A stretch of DNA of 64,000 bases from Parvularcula sp. IMCC14364 (GCF_030758415.1 NZ_CP132334.1:3050001-3114000), one strand, 5' to 3'; positions 53,980-63,609 are shown, numbered from the stretch's first letter. The notes: generated from the sequence alone by a model not told the origin. Translations and numbers: made by a program.

Positions 53980-54501
53980 TCAGTTATTTTCGCTGGCCGC
54001 TTCACTCTCTTTTGCAGCCCTCAGAGAATCCCGTACCAGATCATCCGTCAGGACCAGTTTTGCCTCATCAAGAAGGGAGAAGGGGATCAACGCCGTCTCT
54101 TCCTCACCCTCAAGATCAATACAGATACTATCTTCTTCAACACCGGCAAGAATGCCGCGAAATCTCTTGCGCCCCTCGATCATCTGGCGCAACTGAAGCT
54201 TGGCTTCATATCCTTCCCAGCGCTCAAAATCGATCAAGCGCGTGAGCGGACGATCAATGCCTGGCGAGGATACTTCAAGAACATATTCCCCACTGATCGG
54301 ATCAGCCAGTTCCAGCACAGGCGACAAGGCACGAGACAGGCTGGCACATTCCTCGGCTGTCATCGTACCGTCTGGCCGTTCTGCCATGACCTGTAAGGTC
54401 TGCTTGCCCGAACCGGTAAGGCGCACGCGCACAAGCTCAAAGCCCTCTGCCTCTGCGACAGGCTCTACAAGAGCTACCAGTTTCTCCGTCAGGTGATCCA
54501 A
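53980..54501 (-). CDS. rimP: Ribosome maturation factor RimP
   Basis: The 173-residue protein assists 30S subunit maturation. It shows the family features LVEPVAEAEGFELVRVRLTGSGKQTLQVMAERPDG, then CASLSRALSPVLE and YVLEVSSPGIDRPL. The start codon is TTG at 54501, preceded by AAGGA. No ATG or GTG in this frame lies near the conserved N-terminus. A GC hairpin with eight T residues ends only 18 bases before the start, so the ribosome site follows a terminator directly. Confidence 0.93.
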   Translation of the reverse strand: MDHLTEKLVALVEPVAEAEGFELVRVRLTGSGKQTLQVMAERPDGTMTAEECASLSRALSPVLELADPISGEYVLEVSSPGIDRPLTRLIDFERWEGYEAKLQLRQMIEGRKRFRGILAGVEEDSICIDLEGEEETALIPFSLLDEAKLVLTDDLVRDSLRAAKESEAASENN

Positions 54502-54518
54502 AAGGTGTTCCTTGGTGA

Positions 54519-54547
54519 CAAAAAAAACGGCTCAGCTTTCGCTGGCC
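54519..54547 (-). terminator. Hairpin terminator or attenuator just before rimP
   Basis: On the minus strand GGC-CAGC pairs with GCTG-A-GCC around a GAAA tetraloop, with one bulged A, followed by G and eight T (54527-54520). It lies after trmB and 18 bases before the rimP start. It could end trmB transcription or, since too little space remains for a promoter behind it, attenuate the rimP-nusA-infB operon. Confidence 0.65.
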
Positions 54548-54604
54548 GCTTCCGATTATCTCGAAATGCTATTAGATGCCATAAAGCACAGTTTCATGTG
54601 TCTG

Positions 54605-55318
54605 TCAGCTATTTTCTTGCCTTTCCGAACAGGGCATGCGGCAGAAACTGAGATAGGTTGGCAACCTGCCCTCGCGGATAGCCTTTGCCTCATAGCGAGT
54701 CTGTGGCCAATCCGACGGCGGGTGTGTCCAGTCTTCTTTTTTTAGCGCCGTCCAGAGGAAATCCTGTGACTTCCTGTTATGAGCTTGCACCTGCATCAAC
54801 GACCAGCGGATATAGTCAGGAATATCGGATGCAATACGCATCTCTGAGCCGGGCCTTAGCAGGCGTGCTGCCTCTGCCAGTACCAACGGAGAAACAATCC
54901 GGCGTTTGTAGTGCTTCTTTTTCGGCCAGGGGTCAGGGTGCAGAATGAAGAGGCGCGACAAAAGTCCCGTCGGCAGTTTTTGTAAAAGGTCACGCGCATC
55001 ACCGTGCAATATACGCACATTCTGCAGGCCTTGTTCGTCAATCTGCGTAAGCAATTTTGCCACACCATTGATGAACGGTTCCGCTCCGATCATCAAAACA
55101 TCAGGGTTTCGCGCCGCGTGCCAGGCAAGATGTTCTCCTCCGCCAAAACCGATTTCAAGCCAGACGGGGCGAGATACTGCTGCTGCATCTTCGATAATTG
55201 CTTCTGTCACAGCTACCCGGGGCAGCAACGTCTCCATGAGCTGCTGCTGGCGCAGCTTTAGGGGACGATCCTGACGGCGCCCGAACAATCTGTAATCAGG
55301 AAATGCCTTATCTGACAT
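54605..55318 (-). CDS. trmB: tRNA (guanine-46-N7)-methyltransferase
   Basis: The 237-residue enzyme methylates G46 in the variable loop of tRNAs. The SAM site is WLEIGFGGGEHLAWHA. The characteristic TrmB segment is LFILHPDPWPKKKHYKRRIV, and the N-terminal FGRRQDRPLKLRQQQL is typical for alphaproteobacteria. The C-terminal TRYEAKAIREGR is also a TrmB feature. It sits downstream of metK with a small plus-strand gene between them, so read-through from metK is uncertain. Confidence 0.94.
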   Translation of the reverse strand: MSDKAFPDYRLFGRRQDRPLKLRQQQLMETLLPRVAVTEAIIEDAAAVSRPVWLEIGFGGGEHLAWHAARNPDVLMIGAEPFINGVAKLLTQIDEQGLQNVRILHGDARDLLQKLPTGLLSRLFILHPDPWPKKKHYKRRIVSPLVLAEAARLLRPGSEMRIASDIPDYIRWSLMQVQAHNRKSQDFLWTALKKEDWTHPPSDWPQTRYEAKAIREGRLPTYLSFCRMPCSERQENS

Positions 55319-55400
55319 CTTAATTCTCGGTTCCCTGAGTTTAATCAGACTTTTACGTCGTCAGGTTAAAATCAAAACTCATATCTGGGTAGAAACAGCC

Positions 55401-55697
55401 ATGAAGAAAATACTGACTATTGTTGGATTCTTTGCCGTGACCGGGTTTGCAAGACTGTTCCTTGCAGGCGTCGCCGGGAGCTTCTTACTGTTTTCAGGTG
55501 GCAGCACAAGCGTATCGACGCCAAAAGCACCGCCCAAAACCATACAGGTTAACGCAGACACGCCAGCCAGAGATTGCGACACTTTTCTGGATAATGTGCC
55601 CGAACAGACAGATAACACCGTCACTGTTTACCGGCCTGGAAACGACGCGCAAAGACGCGCCGCACTGCTTCATCACGGCTGCAAGACTGGCGATTAG
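55401..55697 (+). CDS. Possible small secreted or membrane protein
   Basis: The 98-residue frame begins [26 protein letters not shown], which looks like a signal peptide or single membrane helix. The rest is short and hydrophilic with two cysteines (DCDTFLD and HHGCKTGD) that could pair. It is on the opposite strand to its neighbours, and its TAG overlaps the metK TAA. The ribosome site is weak. No family is recognised. A competing antisense frame looks less protein-like. I consider it a plausible but unproven gene. Confidence 0.4.
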   Translation: MKKILTIVGFFAVTGFARLFLAGVAGSFLLFSGGSTSVSTPKAPPKTIQVNADTPARDCDTFLDNVPEQTDNTVTVYRPGNDAQRRAALLHHGCKTGD

Positions 55698-56860
55698 ATC
55701 GCTGACTTCAGCGCATCAACCAGATCAGTTTTTTCCCAGGAGAAACCGCCGTCAGCGTCAGGCGTACGGCCAAAATGTCCGTAAGCTGCCGTGCGTTCGT
55801 AAATAGGCTGGTTAAGAGCCAGGTGCTCGCGGATGCCGCGCGGCGTGAGGTTCATGACCTGAGGCAAAATATCTGCCAGACGATCTTCCGGCACCTCACC
55901 TGTGCCATACGTATCCACATAAATAGACAGCGGGTGTGAAACACCAATCGCATAGGAAAGCTGTATCAGGCAGCGCCGGGCAAGACCGGCAGCAACAACA
56001 TTCTTTGCAAGATAGCGCGAAGCATATGCCGCAGACCGGTCAACCTTGGTCGGATCCTTGCCTGAAAAAGCACCACCGCCATGCGGGGCCGCACCACCAT
56101 AAGTGTCGACGATGATTTTACGTCCTGTCAGGCCAGCATCACCATCCGGGCCACCGATGACAAACAGACCTGTTGGGTTCACGTAGAACTCTTCTTCCGG
56201 ACACATCCAGCCTTCTGGCAAAACTTCTTCAACGAAAGGACGGACAAGCTCCTTGATGTCAGACTGTGACAGGCCTTCAGTATGCTGTGTAGACACAACA
56301 ACCGAAGTTGCCCCTACGGGACGACCATTTTCATATTGAAGCGTCACCTGGCTTTTTGCATCTGGCGCAAATTCAGGGCGCAGGCCAGCATGGCGCGCCT
56401 CAGCCAGGGCTTTGACTATGCTGTGAGAATAGGCGATGGGCGCTGGCATCAGTTCAGGTGTTTCATCAACAGCATAGCCGAACATGATACCCTGATCGCC
56501 GGCACCTTCATCCTTGTCCCCCGCAGCATCAACGCCCATGGCAATTTCCGCTGACTGTCCGTGCACAAAGCAGGATATTTCTGCATTCTGCCAGTGAAAA
56601 CCTTCCTGCTCATAACCGATCGACTTGATCGCCTGTCTCGCCGTGTCGATCATCTCTTCGCTGGTCACTTCTTCACGGGCCCGAACTTCGCCTGCCAGAA
56701 CAACCCGGTTAGTGGTGGTCAACGTCTCGACTGCCACGCGCGCCTGACTGTCTTTGCGCAGGAAAAGGTCAACGATTGCGTCTGATATCCGGTCGGAAAC
56801 CTTGTCAGGATGGCCTTCGGAAACACTTTCGGATGTAAAGAGATAATTACTGGATGACAT
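55694..56860 (-). CDS. metK: S-adenosylmethionine synthase
   Basis: The 388-residue enzyme makes SAM from methionine and ATP. Signature regions are [28 protein letters not shown] and [19 protein letters not shown], all intact. The ATG at 56860 follows CTTGAAGGTGG. Its 143-base leader has no recognisable SAM-II, SAM-V or SAH riboswitch, but carries a short AT-rich inverted repeat next to the ribosome site. SAM made here serves the many SAM enzymes of the region (trmB, miaB, DUF938, radical SAM). Confidence 0.97.
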   Translation of the reverse strand: MSSSNYLFTSESVSEGHPDKVSDRISDAIVDLFLRKDSQARVAVETLTTTNRVVLAGEVRAREEVTSEEMIDTARQAIKSIGYEQEGFHWQNAEISCFVHGQSAEIAMGVDAAGDKDEGAGDQGIMFGYAVDETPELMPAPIAYSHSIVKALAEARHAGLRPEFAPDAKSQVTLQYENGRPVGATSVVVSTQHTEGLSQSDIKELVRPFVEEVLPEGWMCPEEEFYVNPTGLFVIGGPDGDAGLTGRKIIVDTYGGAAPHGGGAFSGKDPTKVDRSAAYASRYLAKNVVAAGLARRCLIQLSYAIGVSHPLSIYVDTYGTGEVPEDRLADILPQVMNLTPRGIREHLALNQPIYERTAAYGHFGRTPDADGGFSWEKTDLVDALKSAI

Positions 56861-56878
56861 GGCGACCCACCTTCAAGG

Positions 56879-56898
56879 ATATAAAGAAAAGTTTATAT
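56879..56898. repeat. AT-rich inverted repeat in the metK leader
   Basis: ATATAAA and TTTATAT arms flank six bases, about 20 bases before the metK start codon and beside its ribosome site. As RNA it could form a weak hairpin that affects translation. Confidence 0.3.
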
Positions 56899-57003
56899 GT
56901 TCGGGCGCTGACATAGCGAAAGGCATCTCAAATGTCCACGGCAAAGCCATCCAAGTTGCACGCTGGGTCTGAAATTCATGCTGTTATGAATTAAGGCAAA
57001 TGT

Positions 57004-57435
57004 TCAGGCCCGATGGGTCTCCGCCAATGCCTTGATCAGATCCAGCAGTTTGCGGCGTACCGTAACGTCCTGAATTTGAGAGAAGGACTTACACAGCTGC
57101 ACCCCCTCAGGTGTAGAGAGAAGCTCCATAAACTCACTTGCAGACGTGTCTTCTGCTGAATCTTCAGCAAATCCGGCCACAGCAATTTCATCTTCCTGAC
57201 CAAAGTCATCGTAGAAAAACTGGACCGGTACATTAAGCACTTTTGATATCTGGAACAACCGGCTCGCTCCAACGCGATTAATACCTTTTTCGTATTTCTG
57301 AACTTGCTGGAATGTCAGGCTCAAGGCATCGGCCAGCTTATCCTGACTCATGCCCACCATCATACGACGCAAGCGCACCCGGCTGCCTACGTGTACGTCA
57401 ATGGGGTGAGGCGCCTTTCGGCTCGCTTCACTCAT
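57004..57435 (-). CDS. XRE-family helix-turn-helix regulator
   Basis: ATG 57435 gives 143 residues. Upstream in-frame codons lack a ribosome site. The Cro/C1-type HTH (about 13-68) reads VGSRVRLRRMMVGMSQDKLADALSLTFQQVQKYEKG, then VGASRLFQISKVLNVPVQFFYDD. The acidic middle (EDSAEDTSASEFMELL) leads to a helical C-terminus. This regulator between lnt and metK is conserved in alphaproteobacteria, though its targets are not generally known. The lnt stop lies on the far side at 57523. Confidence 0.88.
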   Translation of the reverse strand: MSEASRKAPHPIDVHVGSRVRLRRMMVGMSQDKLADALSLTFQQVQKYEKGINRVGASRLFQISKVLNVPVQFFYDDFGQEDEIAVAGFAEDSAEDTSASEFMELLSTPEGVQLCKSFSQIQDVTVRRKLLDLIKALAETHRA

Positions 57436-57522
57436 AACCACCTGCTGTGCAATTTCTTCCCTGTAATGGTCACTACATAACGGAGATTGTGACTTTTGCA
57501 AGTAATTGCTTATAGCAACAGG

Positions 57523-59235
57523 TCAAGCGCTATTGACTTGTTTTGCCGCCAGCCGATACCGGAGAACGACACCGCAGAGAATGAGGATCATCAGAAAATA
57601 GGGAATATCACCCAGCCGGTCATAAAGGGTACGTCCCGTCGCTTGCGGCAGGCGCGAAAAAACAGTGCCGCTTTCCTGCAACGGTATTCTGTCCAGAATT
57701 CTGCCTGCCGGACCAATTATGGCGGAAATGCCCGTATTGGCAGAGCGCACCATAGGCAAACCGGTCTCAATTGACCGGAGCCGCGCCTGAGCGAGATGCT
57801 GTTTCGGCCCCACACTGTCCCCAAACCACGCATCATTTGTCACGGTTACCATCCAGTCAGGGCGCTGACCTTCAGGATACATCCGACCAGGAAAAATAGT
57901 CTCATAGCAGATCACAGGTGCCATGAGTGTTTTGCCGATGTTCAGAACCGATGGCCCGTTGCCGCGCGAAAGACCGTTATTCAGGGGCACGAGCTTGTCG
58001 ATGCCAAGCGCCCTGAACAGTCCTATGAGCGGGACATATTCACCAAAAGGCGCCAGATGATGCTTGTCATACGAATTGACAATCATCCGGCGGCGCGTCT
58101 CCATGCCCAGCTCCTGAAGCTGGCTGCGTGCCAGATTATCTGGCACCGGCATGTCGCGAATGACATGCAAGCTGTTATAGAAACGCTCTGTATCCGGATT
58201 TTTTTGCTCTATCCGGATCGCCCCGGACACCAGCACAGCATTCACCGGCAGCGCCTCTTGCAACAGATCGAGCGCTGTCTGATCTCTCTGGAAATAATCG
58301 TAGGCTGCATTCTCGGGCCAGATAATGTAGAGTTCTTCATCCGGTTCCAGCCTCTCCAGCGCTTCCCCTCCACTAAGATTAAAAGCAGCCAGAAAATTCT
58401 GCGGAAACAAGGCAGGATTGATCTTGTCTGCCTGCGCAACATTGGGTTGCACCACCTGCACCTTGATATCCGGGTGATACACCACTGGATTGAGGGCCAG
58501 CCGCGTGATGCCGAAAATGAGCATGACCGAAAAACCCGCGGCAACAATGGCTATGGGGCGAAAGCTCACCTGCACGGACAGATGTTGATAGTCAGATTCT
58601 GATCCAGACCTGCCGACACTCAAGGCCGGCAGGACAGCCAGCATCAGGACGAGCACACCCAGGCCATAAGGACCGATCCAGGCCGCAGGCTGCGCCAGAG
58701 CAGGCACGCCCGCAAAGGCCTGTCCGGTCAGATTCCAGGGCAGACCGGTCAGAACATGTCCGCGTGCGTATTCAGCGATTGACCAAAGCACGACCAGCAC
58801 CAGAACGCGCGTCCAGTCATCCGTCCAGAACTGCCGCATCACAAGCGCCGCAGCGCCATAGAAAAGAGCAATAAAGCCCGCAAGGCCAGCCACGCCTGCA
58901 AATCCCATTACCAGCAGAAGAACGGCCTGGGAACTGTCTGAAGCCGTGTGTACGAATGAAAATGCCATCCAGTACAGGCTCAGATACAAATATCCGAAGG
59001 CAAACCACCAGCCTAGCATGAAACTGACCCGGCGCACACTTGGCGCTCTGCCGGCGGCATCCATCAGCCAGACAAATCCGCTGAAACCAACAACCAGCAG
59101 CGGCAGAAGATAATATGGCGCCATTGTTAATGCCGTCAGCACCCCCAAAAGGAACGCCAGGCCATATCTGCGCCAGCCAGATAGTCCGGCGCTAAAAGCA
59201 TGCGCTGAAATCAGAAGACTGCGGAGCTTGCTCAT
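57523..59235 (-). CDS. lnt: Apolipoprotein N-acyltransferase
   Basis: The 570-residue inner membrane enzyme adds the third acyl chain to lipoproteins. It has about eight hydrophobic segments in the first 230 residues and a C-terminal nitrilase domain. The catalytic triad is visible as Glu in LYIIWPENAAYDYF, Lys in NSYDKHHLAPFGEYVPL and Cys in MAPVICYETIFPG. Lipoproteins in this window (15147, 17463, 22910, 36357) would be its substrates. It lies nine bases after corC on the same strand. Confidence 0.95.
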   Translation of the reverse strand: MSKLRSLLISAHAFSAGLSGWRRYGLAFLLGVLTALTMAPYYLLPLLVVGFSGFVWLMDAAGRAPSVRRVSFMLGWWFAFGYLYLSLYWMAFSFVHTASDSSQAVLLLVMGFAGVAGLAGFIALFYGAAALVMRQFWTDDWTRVLVLVVLWSIAEYARGHVLTGLPWNLTGQAFAGVPALAQPAAWIGPYGLGVLVLMLAVLPALSVGRSGSESDYQHLSVQVSFRPIAIVAAGFSVMLIFGITRLALNPVVYHPDIKVQVVQPNVAQADKINPALFPQNFLAAFNLSGGEALERLEPDEELYIIWPENAAYDYFQRDQTALDLLQEALPVNAVLVSGAIRIEQKNPDTERFYNSLHVIRDMPVPDNLARSQLQELGMETRRRMIVNSYDKHHLAPFGEYVPLIGLFRALGIDKLVPLNNGLSRGNGPSVLNIGKTLMAPVICYETIFPGRMYPEGQRPDWMVTVTNDAWFGDSVGPKQHLAQARLRSIETGLPMVRSANTGISAIIGPAGRILDRIPLQESGTVFSRLPQATGRTLYDRLGDIPYFLMILILCGVVLRYRLAAKQVNSA

Positions 59236-59244
59236 GCGGTCAGG

Positions 59245-60231
59245 TTACCTGTCTGAGAGAATTTCTTCAGAAACGCTTGTTGGCTCGGCAAGCCGTGCGA
59301 TTTCATCTGCGGTCAGCTTGCGAAACTTTATCTTTCTGATCCGCCGCGGGTCTGCCTCCAATACCTCAAACTCGATACCCGCTTCATGCCGCAGCACTTC
59401 GCCGCGCAAGGGAACCCGGCCCGCCAGGCTGAATACCAGTCCGCCGAGCGTATCGACCTCATCACCGTCAATTTTCACGGTTATGCCAATTGCCTCCTCA
59501 AGCTCCTGCATTGGCAGGCGTGCATTGGCTTCCCAGACGTTGGCAGAGAGTGATTTCAGGAAACTGGCACCTTCTTCATCATGCTCATCCTGAATATCGC
59601 CGACGATTTCTTCGACAAGATCTTCAATCGTCACAAGGCCATCAGTGCCACCAAATTCATCTATCACGAGCGCCATGTGGATACGATTTGCCTGCATCCT
59701 GAGCAACAGATCGGTAATTGGCATCGACGGCGGAACATAGAGAAGTTTCCGTACCAGTTTTTCAAGTATTGGCTGAGATGTGCTCGATGCATTTGGTTTC
59801 GGATCCGCAAGGATACCTACCAAATCTCGGATATGCACAATTCCGATTGGATCATCCAGATCGCCCCTGAAAACAGGGAGGCGTGAATGGCCAGCTTCAG
59901 AAAAGACTCTCAGAAGGTCGTTGAGCAGGATATTTTCCTCCACCGAGATAATGTCGGCGCGCGGTATCATGACATCCACTACTTGCTTCGAGTCAAAAGC
60001 GATAACGCGTTCAATCATTTCCCGGCGCGAGTCCGTAACGGCATCGGTTCCGTTTCGCGTATCCGTCACTAGCCCATTTGCATGACTGCCATTGCTAAGA
60101 AGGCCTCGCAACTTGGACATGACCCCTGGCGCACGCTCAACAGTTGTCAGATTTTCCTGAATATCATCGTCAGTATTTTCAACGTCCAACTCAGTGGTGG
60201 TGCCGTTTGGCCTGGCCCCGTCAGCCATCAA
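59245..60231 (-). CDS. CorC/HlyC-like CBS-domain protein
   Basis: The 328-residue soluble protein has paired CBS domains (about 90-210; MIPRADIISVEENI and LDDPIGIVHIRDLVGIL). They are followed by a CorC/HlyC transporter-associated domain (about 245-315) that begins near ANARLPMQELEEAIGI. The membrane DUF21 domain of larger relatives is absent. E. coli CorC is linked to magnesium and cobalt efflux, and the same function here is an inference. Its ATG overlaps the ybeY stop by four bases. Confidence 0.9.
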   Translation of the reverse strand: MMADGARPNGTTTELDVENTDDDIQENLTTVERAPGVMSKLRGLLSNGSHANGLVTDTRNGTDAVTDSRREMIERVIAFDSKQVVDVMIPRADIISVEENILLNDLLRVFSEAGHSRLPVFRGDLDDPIGIVHIRDLVGILADPKPNASSTSQPILEKLVRKLLYVPPSMPITDLLLRMQANRIHMALVIDEFGGTDGLVTIEDLVEEIVGDIQDEHDEEGASFLKSLSANVWEANARLPMQELEEAIGITVKIDGDEVDTLGGLVFSLAGRVPLRGEVLRHEAGIEFEVLEADPRRIRKIKFRKLTADEIARLAEPTSVSEEILSDR

Positions 60232-60734
60232 TTTTCTCCATTTTCACTGTAGGGATCGGTAATACCCATGCCTGACAGTATTTTCGTTTCCAGCTTTTCC
60301 ATAATCTCGGCATCCTGATCCTCTTCATGATCATAACCGAATATGTGTAAAATCCCGTGCACTATCAGATGTGCTGTATGATCTTGCAAGCTGATGGCTT
60401 TGCCCTCAGCCTCTTTAATGCATGTCTCATAAGCCAGCACGATATCGCCCAGGTGATGCAAATGTGTTTCCGGCAGTCCCGGCATCCTCGGCCCGGACGG
60501 AAAGGAGAGCACATTGGTTGGCTGTCCTTTACTGCGATAGTCTCTGTTGAGGGCGCTGATTTCCGCATCGCCGGTAAACAGCACTGCAATAGTTCCCGGT
60601 GATAGGTTATGTAAATCAGATTCTGTTACGGTATCAAAACATTTCTGCACCGTCGTGCCAAGATCAGGCCAGGCCGGTTCATCCCGGACGATATCAGGCA
60701 CAAGCTGTTGAGGGTTTTTTACCTCAAGCGTCAC
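60228..60734 (-). CDS. ybeY: Endoribonuclease YbeY (rRNA maturation)
   Basis: YbeY is a zinc RNase needed for 16S rRNA 3'-end maturation and 70S quality control. The metal site is HLIVHGILHIFGYDHEEDQDAEIM (HGxLHxxGYDH). GTG 60734 is preferred (168 residues, starting with the conserved VTLEVKNPQQ), because the first ATG at 60791 would overlap phoH by 68 bases and add a poorly conserved stretch. The gene is coupled to phoH upstream and corC downstream. Confidence 0.93.
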   Translation of the reverse strand: MTLEVKNPQQLVPDIVRDEPAWPDLGTTVQKCFDTVTESDLHNLSPGTIAVLFTGDAEISALNRDYRSKGQPTNVLSFPSGPRMPGLPETHLHHLGDIVLAYETCIKEAEGKAISLQDHTAHLIVHGILHIFGYDHEEDQDAEIMEKLETKILSGMGITDPYSENGEN

Positions 60735-61770
60735 TCTTTTTATCCACTTTTGAGTGGTTCTTGGCGTGTCGGCTTTTGTCGCGGGCATCATATGCCTTCA
60801 CCACTCGTGCCACCAGAGCATGGCGCACCACGTCTTCGGGCTTGAACCTGATTGTCTGGACGCCTTCTACGTTTTTCAGAAGGCTAAGAGCATCTGCCAG
60901 TCCCGACGGCTCACTGACAGGCAGGTCAGTCTGTGATGGGTCACCGGTGACCACCATACGCGAGCCCTCACCCAGTCTGGTCAGAAACATTTTCATTTGT
61001 GAGATACTGGCGTTTTGCCCTTCATCAAGAATGACGGCCGCACGGGAAAGAGTCCGCCCCCGCATAAAAGCAAGCGGTGCTATTTCGATATCACCTGAAG
61101 CAATACGCCGGTCGACAAAATCGGTATGCAGCACATCATAGAGGGAGTCATAAAGAGGGCGTAGGAAAGGATCCACTTTCTCTTTCATATCTCCCGGCAG
61201 AAAACCGATCCGCTCACCAGCCTCCAGCGCCGGCCTCGACAGGATGATACGCTCGACTTCTCCTCGCAGCAGCATGTGAGCGGCATGAACGACAGCCAGA
61301 TAGGTTTTGCCAGTCCCTGCCGGACCGACCCCAAAAACGAGCTCACTATCTTGCAAGGCGTTCAGGTAAGCAGCCTGAGTAGCTGAGCGAGGACTGACAG
61401 ATCGTTTTGGTAGCGAAAGCGTTACTGATTTTCCTGCTGTTAAAGAGGATGACGGCGCAGACAGTGCCGTAAGACGGATTGCCGCATCCACGTCACCTGG
61501 CGTTATGGTTCTGCCCTGCTGTAATTGAGAATACAGCCGCATCAGGACCTCACGTGCGTACCCGCATGCATCCTGCGTGCCCGTCAGAACCAGCCTGTTT
61601 CCCCGGGCATCAATGCGCACATCCAGCTGCTGTTCCAACAGCAAAAGGTTGGTATCAGTTACACCACACAGCTCCTTTACGAGCGCATTGTCGTCAAAGT
61701 CGAGCGTCTCTGTCACCTGATCTGTAGCTCCGGCTAAAGTGCCCGCCACCCGTTTCACCTTGCGCGGCAT
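60724..61770 (-). CDS. PhoH-family ATPase (YbeZ)
   Basis: The 348-residue protein has an N-terminal KH-like region (LDVRIDARGNRLVLTGTQDAC) and the PhoH ATPase core. Walker A is VGPAGTGKTYLAV at about 150 and Walker B is AVILDEGQNAS. It is thought to work with YbeY in RNA metabolism. Its ATG overlaps the miaB stop by one base (TGATG), a tight coupling. A Lys/Asp/His-rich tail (KNHSKVDKKSDA) closes it. Confidence 0.93.
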   Translation of the reverse strand: MPRKVKRVAGTLAGATDQVTETLDFDDNALVKELCGVTDTNLLLLEQQLDVRIDARGNRLVLTGTQDACGYAREVLMRLYSQLQQGRTITPGDVDAAIRLTALSAPSSSLTAGKSVTLSLPKRSVSPRSATQAAYLNALQDSELVFGVGPAGTGKTYLAVVHAAHMLLRGEVERIILSRPALEAGERIGFLPGDMKEKVDPFLRPLYDSLYDVLHTDFVDRRIASGDIEIAPLAFMRGRTLSRAAVILDEGQNASISQMKMFLTRLGEGSRMVVTGDPSQTDLPVSEPSGLADALSLLKNVEGVQTIRFKPEDVVRHALVARVVKAYDARDKSRHAKNHSKVDKKSDA

Positions 61771-63170
61771 CAGGTGGAAATCCTGTCATCAAGAGCCTGT
61801 GCGGAAAGGGAGTTGCTTAAAGTATCAACAATCCTGAGGTCAACGATCTGTCCCAGCAGCCGCTCGGGCAGATCTGCATGTACAGCCTGCAGATAGGGAG
61901 AACGCCCCACAAGCTGGCCTGGATTACGCCCTTTTTTCTCAAGCAGTACCGGTAATACCTTGCCAACCTGCGCCTTGTTGAAGTCTTGCTTTTGCTGCTC
62001 CAGCAGGGCCTGCAGCCGCGCCAGCCGCTCTGTTTTCAGGGGTTCTGCAACTTGCTTGGCCATACTAGCCCCAGGCGTGCCAGGACGACGGGAATACTTG
62101 AACGAGAAGGCTGAGGCATACCCCACCGCTTCAACGATCTGCATTGTCGCCTCAAAATCGTCATCTCCTTCGCCAGGGAAGCCGACAATGAAATCACCAG
62201 AAATGGCAATGTCAGGTCGTGCTTTCCGGATTTCCTCTATCTGCCGGACATAATGGTCTGCGGTATGGCCACGGTTCATGGCTTTCAGGATTTTGTCAGA
62301 CCCAGCCTGAACGGGCAGGTGGAGATATGGCATCAGTTTGGGCTCTTCGCCCAGAGCGGCCATGAGACCATGATCCATGTCCCGAGGGTGAGATGTCGTG
62401 AAGCGAATACGCTCAATACCATCAATCCTGGCCAGATGCCGAACAAGTTCACCAAGGCCCCAGCCGTCTCCGGCTGTGCCCGCTGGTGGCGCGCTGTGCC
62501 AGGCATTGACGTTCTGCCCGAGCAGGGTCACCTCACGCAGACCGTTGGCTGCCAGCATCCGCACTTCTGCAGTTATCGCATCTACCGGGCGCGATACTTC
62601 TTCGCCCCGCGTATAGGGCACAACACAGAAGGTACAGAACTTGTCGCAACCTTCCTGTATCGTTACGAAGGCGGAATAACCCTCTATTTCCCTGTCGGTT
62701 GACAATGTGTCGAATTTTTCTTCAACGGCGAAGTCTGTTTCCAGCACATCACCATTTTCCCGGCTCGCCCTGGCGATCATCTCCGGCAAGCGATGATATG
62801 TCTGTGGCCCGAACACCATGTCGACGATGGGCGCGCGCGCTGTGATCTCAGCGCCCTCGGCCTGCGCAACACAACCAGCAACAGCCACTTTCATCTCACC
62901 GCCGGATTGCTCTTTTCTTTCCTTGTTCTTCTTAATTCGCCCCAGATCTGAATAGACTTTCTCTGCTGCCTTCTCCCTGATGTGACATGTATTCAAAATC
63001 ACGAGATCGGCATCTTCCGGCTCAGCCGTCTGTGTGTATCCTAATGGCTTCAGCAATCCGGCCATACGCTCTGAGTCATAGACATTCATCTGACAGCCGT
63101 ATGTTTTAATGAACAGCTTCTTTGTCTGTTCACTGGCCTGGCCACTCGTTGTTTCGGTCTCACTCTTCAT
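61770..63170 (-). CDS. miaB: tRNA-2-methylthio-N6-dimethylallyladenosine synthase
   Basis: ATG 63170 gives 466 residues. The 18 codons upstream are not typical and are excluded. MiaB adds a methylthio group to i6A37 in tRNAs. The N-terminal cluster domain starts with [16 protein letters not shown], and the radical SAM motif is [19 protein letters not shown]. The C-terminal TRAM domain begins near [27 protein letters not shown]. The three N-terminal and three SAM-cluster cysteines are intact. Confidence 0.96.
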   Translation of the reverse strand: MKSETETTSGQASEQTKKLFIKTYGCQMNVYDSERMAGLLKPLGYTQTAEPEDADLVILNTCHIREKAAEKVYSDLGRIKKNKERKEQSGGEMKVAVAGCVAQAEGAEITARAPIVDMVFGPQTYHRLPEMIARASRENGDVLETDFAVEEKFDTLSTDREIEGYSAFVTIQEGCDKFCTFCVVPYTRGEEVSRPVDAITAEVRMLAANGLREVTLLGQNVNAWHSAPPAGTAGDGWGLGELVRHLARIDGIERIRFTTSHPRDMDHGLMAALGEEPKLMPYLHLPVQAGSDKILKAMNRGHTADHYVRQIEEIRKARPDIAISGDFIVGFPGEGDDDFEATMQIVEAVGYASAFSFKYSRRPGTPGASMAKQVAEPLKTERLARLQALLEQQKQDFNKAQVGKVLPVLLEKKGRNPGQLVGRSPYLQAVHADLPERLLGQIVDLRIVDTLSNSLSAQALDDRIST

Positions 63171-63275
63171 CTGATCAATCCAGCAAAAGCAGAACGCGCT
63201 TCTATTCGCTCGACGGGCTTTCACGCAAGCCTAATCCGGCATTTTACTATTGACAATCATTCTTAATTGGCGCAT

Positions 63276-63506
63276 ATGAGAATCATGATCATTTGCGTTT
63301 GCCGCCGTCTTAATACCAAGAAAGTGGAAACCGCCATCAAGGCAGGGGCAACAACACCTGCCTGTGTGCTCGCCCATCACGGAACGAGATTTAATTGCGG
63401 CAAATGTCGCCCTGAAATCTGTAACATGCTGAGCAAAACGTCGATCCCGGAAAGTTCTCTTACTGAAGGCCAGCAACCAGAGCCTGTCATGATGGCAGCC
63501 GAGTAG
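63276..63506 (+). CDS. bfd: Bacterioferritin-associated ferredoxin
   Basis: The 76-residue protein has the four cysteine ligands of a [2Fe-2S] cluster as in Bfd: Cys7, Cys9, Cys41 and Cys44 (ICVCRRLN and FNCGKCRPEI). Bfd reduces the iron core of bacterioferritin so iron can leave. ATG 63276 is used, though ATG 63285 is also possible. The upstream stretch TTGACAATCATTCTTAA (63250) is AT-rich and might hold an iron-responsive site, but I cannot assign it. The partner bfr follows 100 bases on, which supports the call. Confidence 0.92.
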   Translation: MRIMIICVCRRLNTKKVETAIKAGATTPACVLAHHGTRFNCGKCRPEICNMLSKTSIPESSLTEGQQPEPVMMAAE

Positions 63507-63609
63507 ATTAGGTTTTTGCGCTAGTGCGAGGCACTTGCACGGAAAATAGTGGCCCTGCTGACTAACCATCGCTATTTCAATTTATCATAACAGAGTTTGA
63601 GGAATGCAC

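Noticed and set aside
56861-57003. SAM-responsive riboswitch before metK
   Set aside because: The leader lacks the conserved cores of SAM-II, SAM-V or SAH elements that I can recognise; only an AT-rich hairpin is present.
57796-58602. 268-codon plus-strand frame over lnt
   Set aside because: It is a shadow of lnt with no ribosome site or domain.
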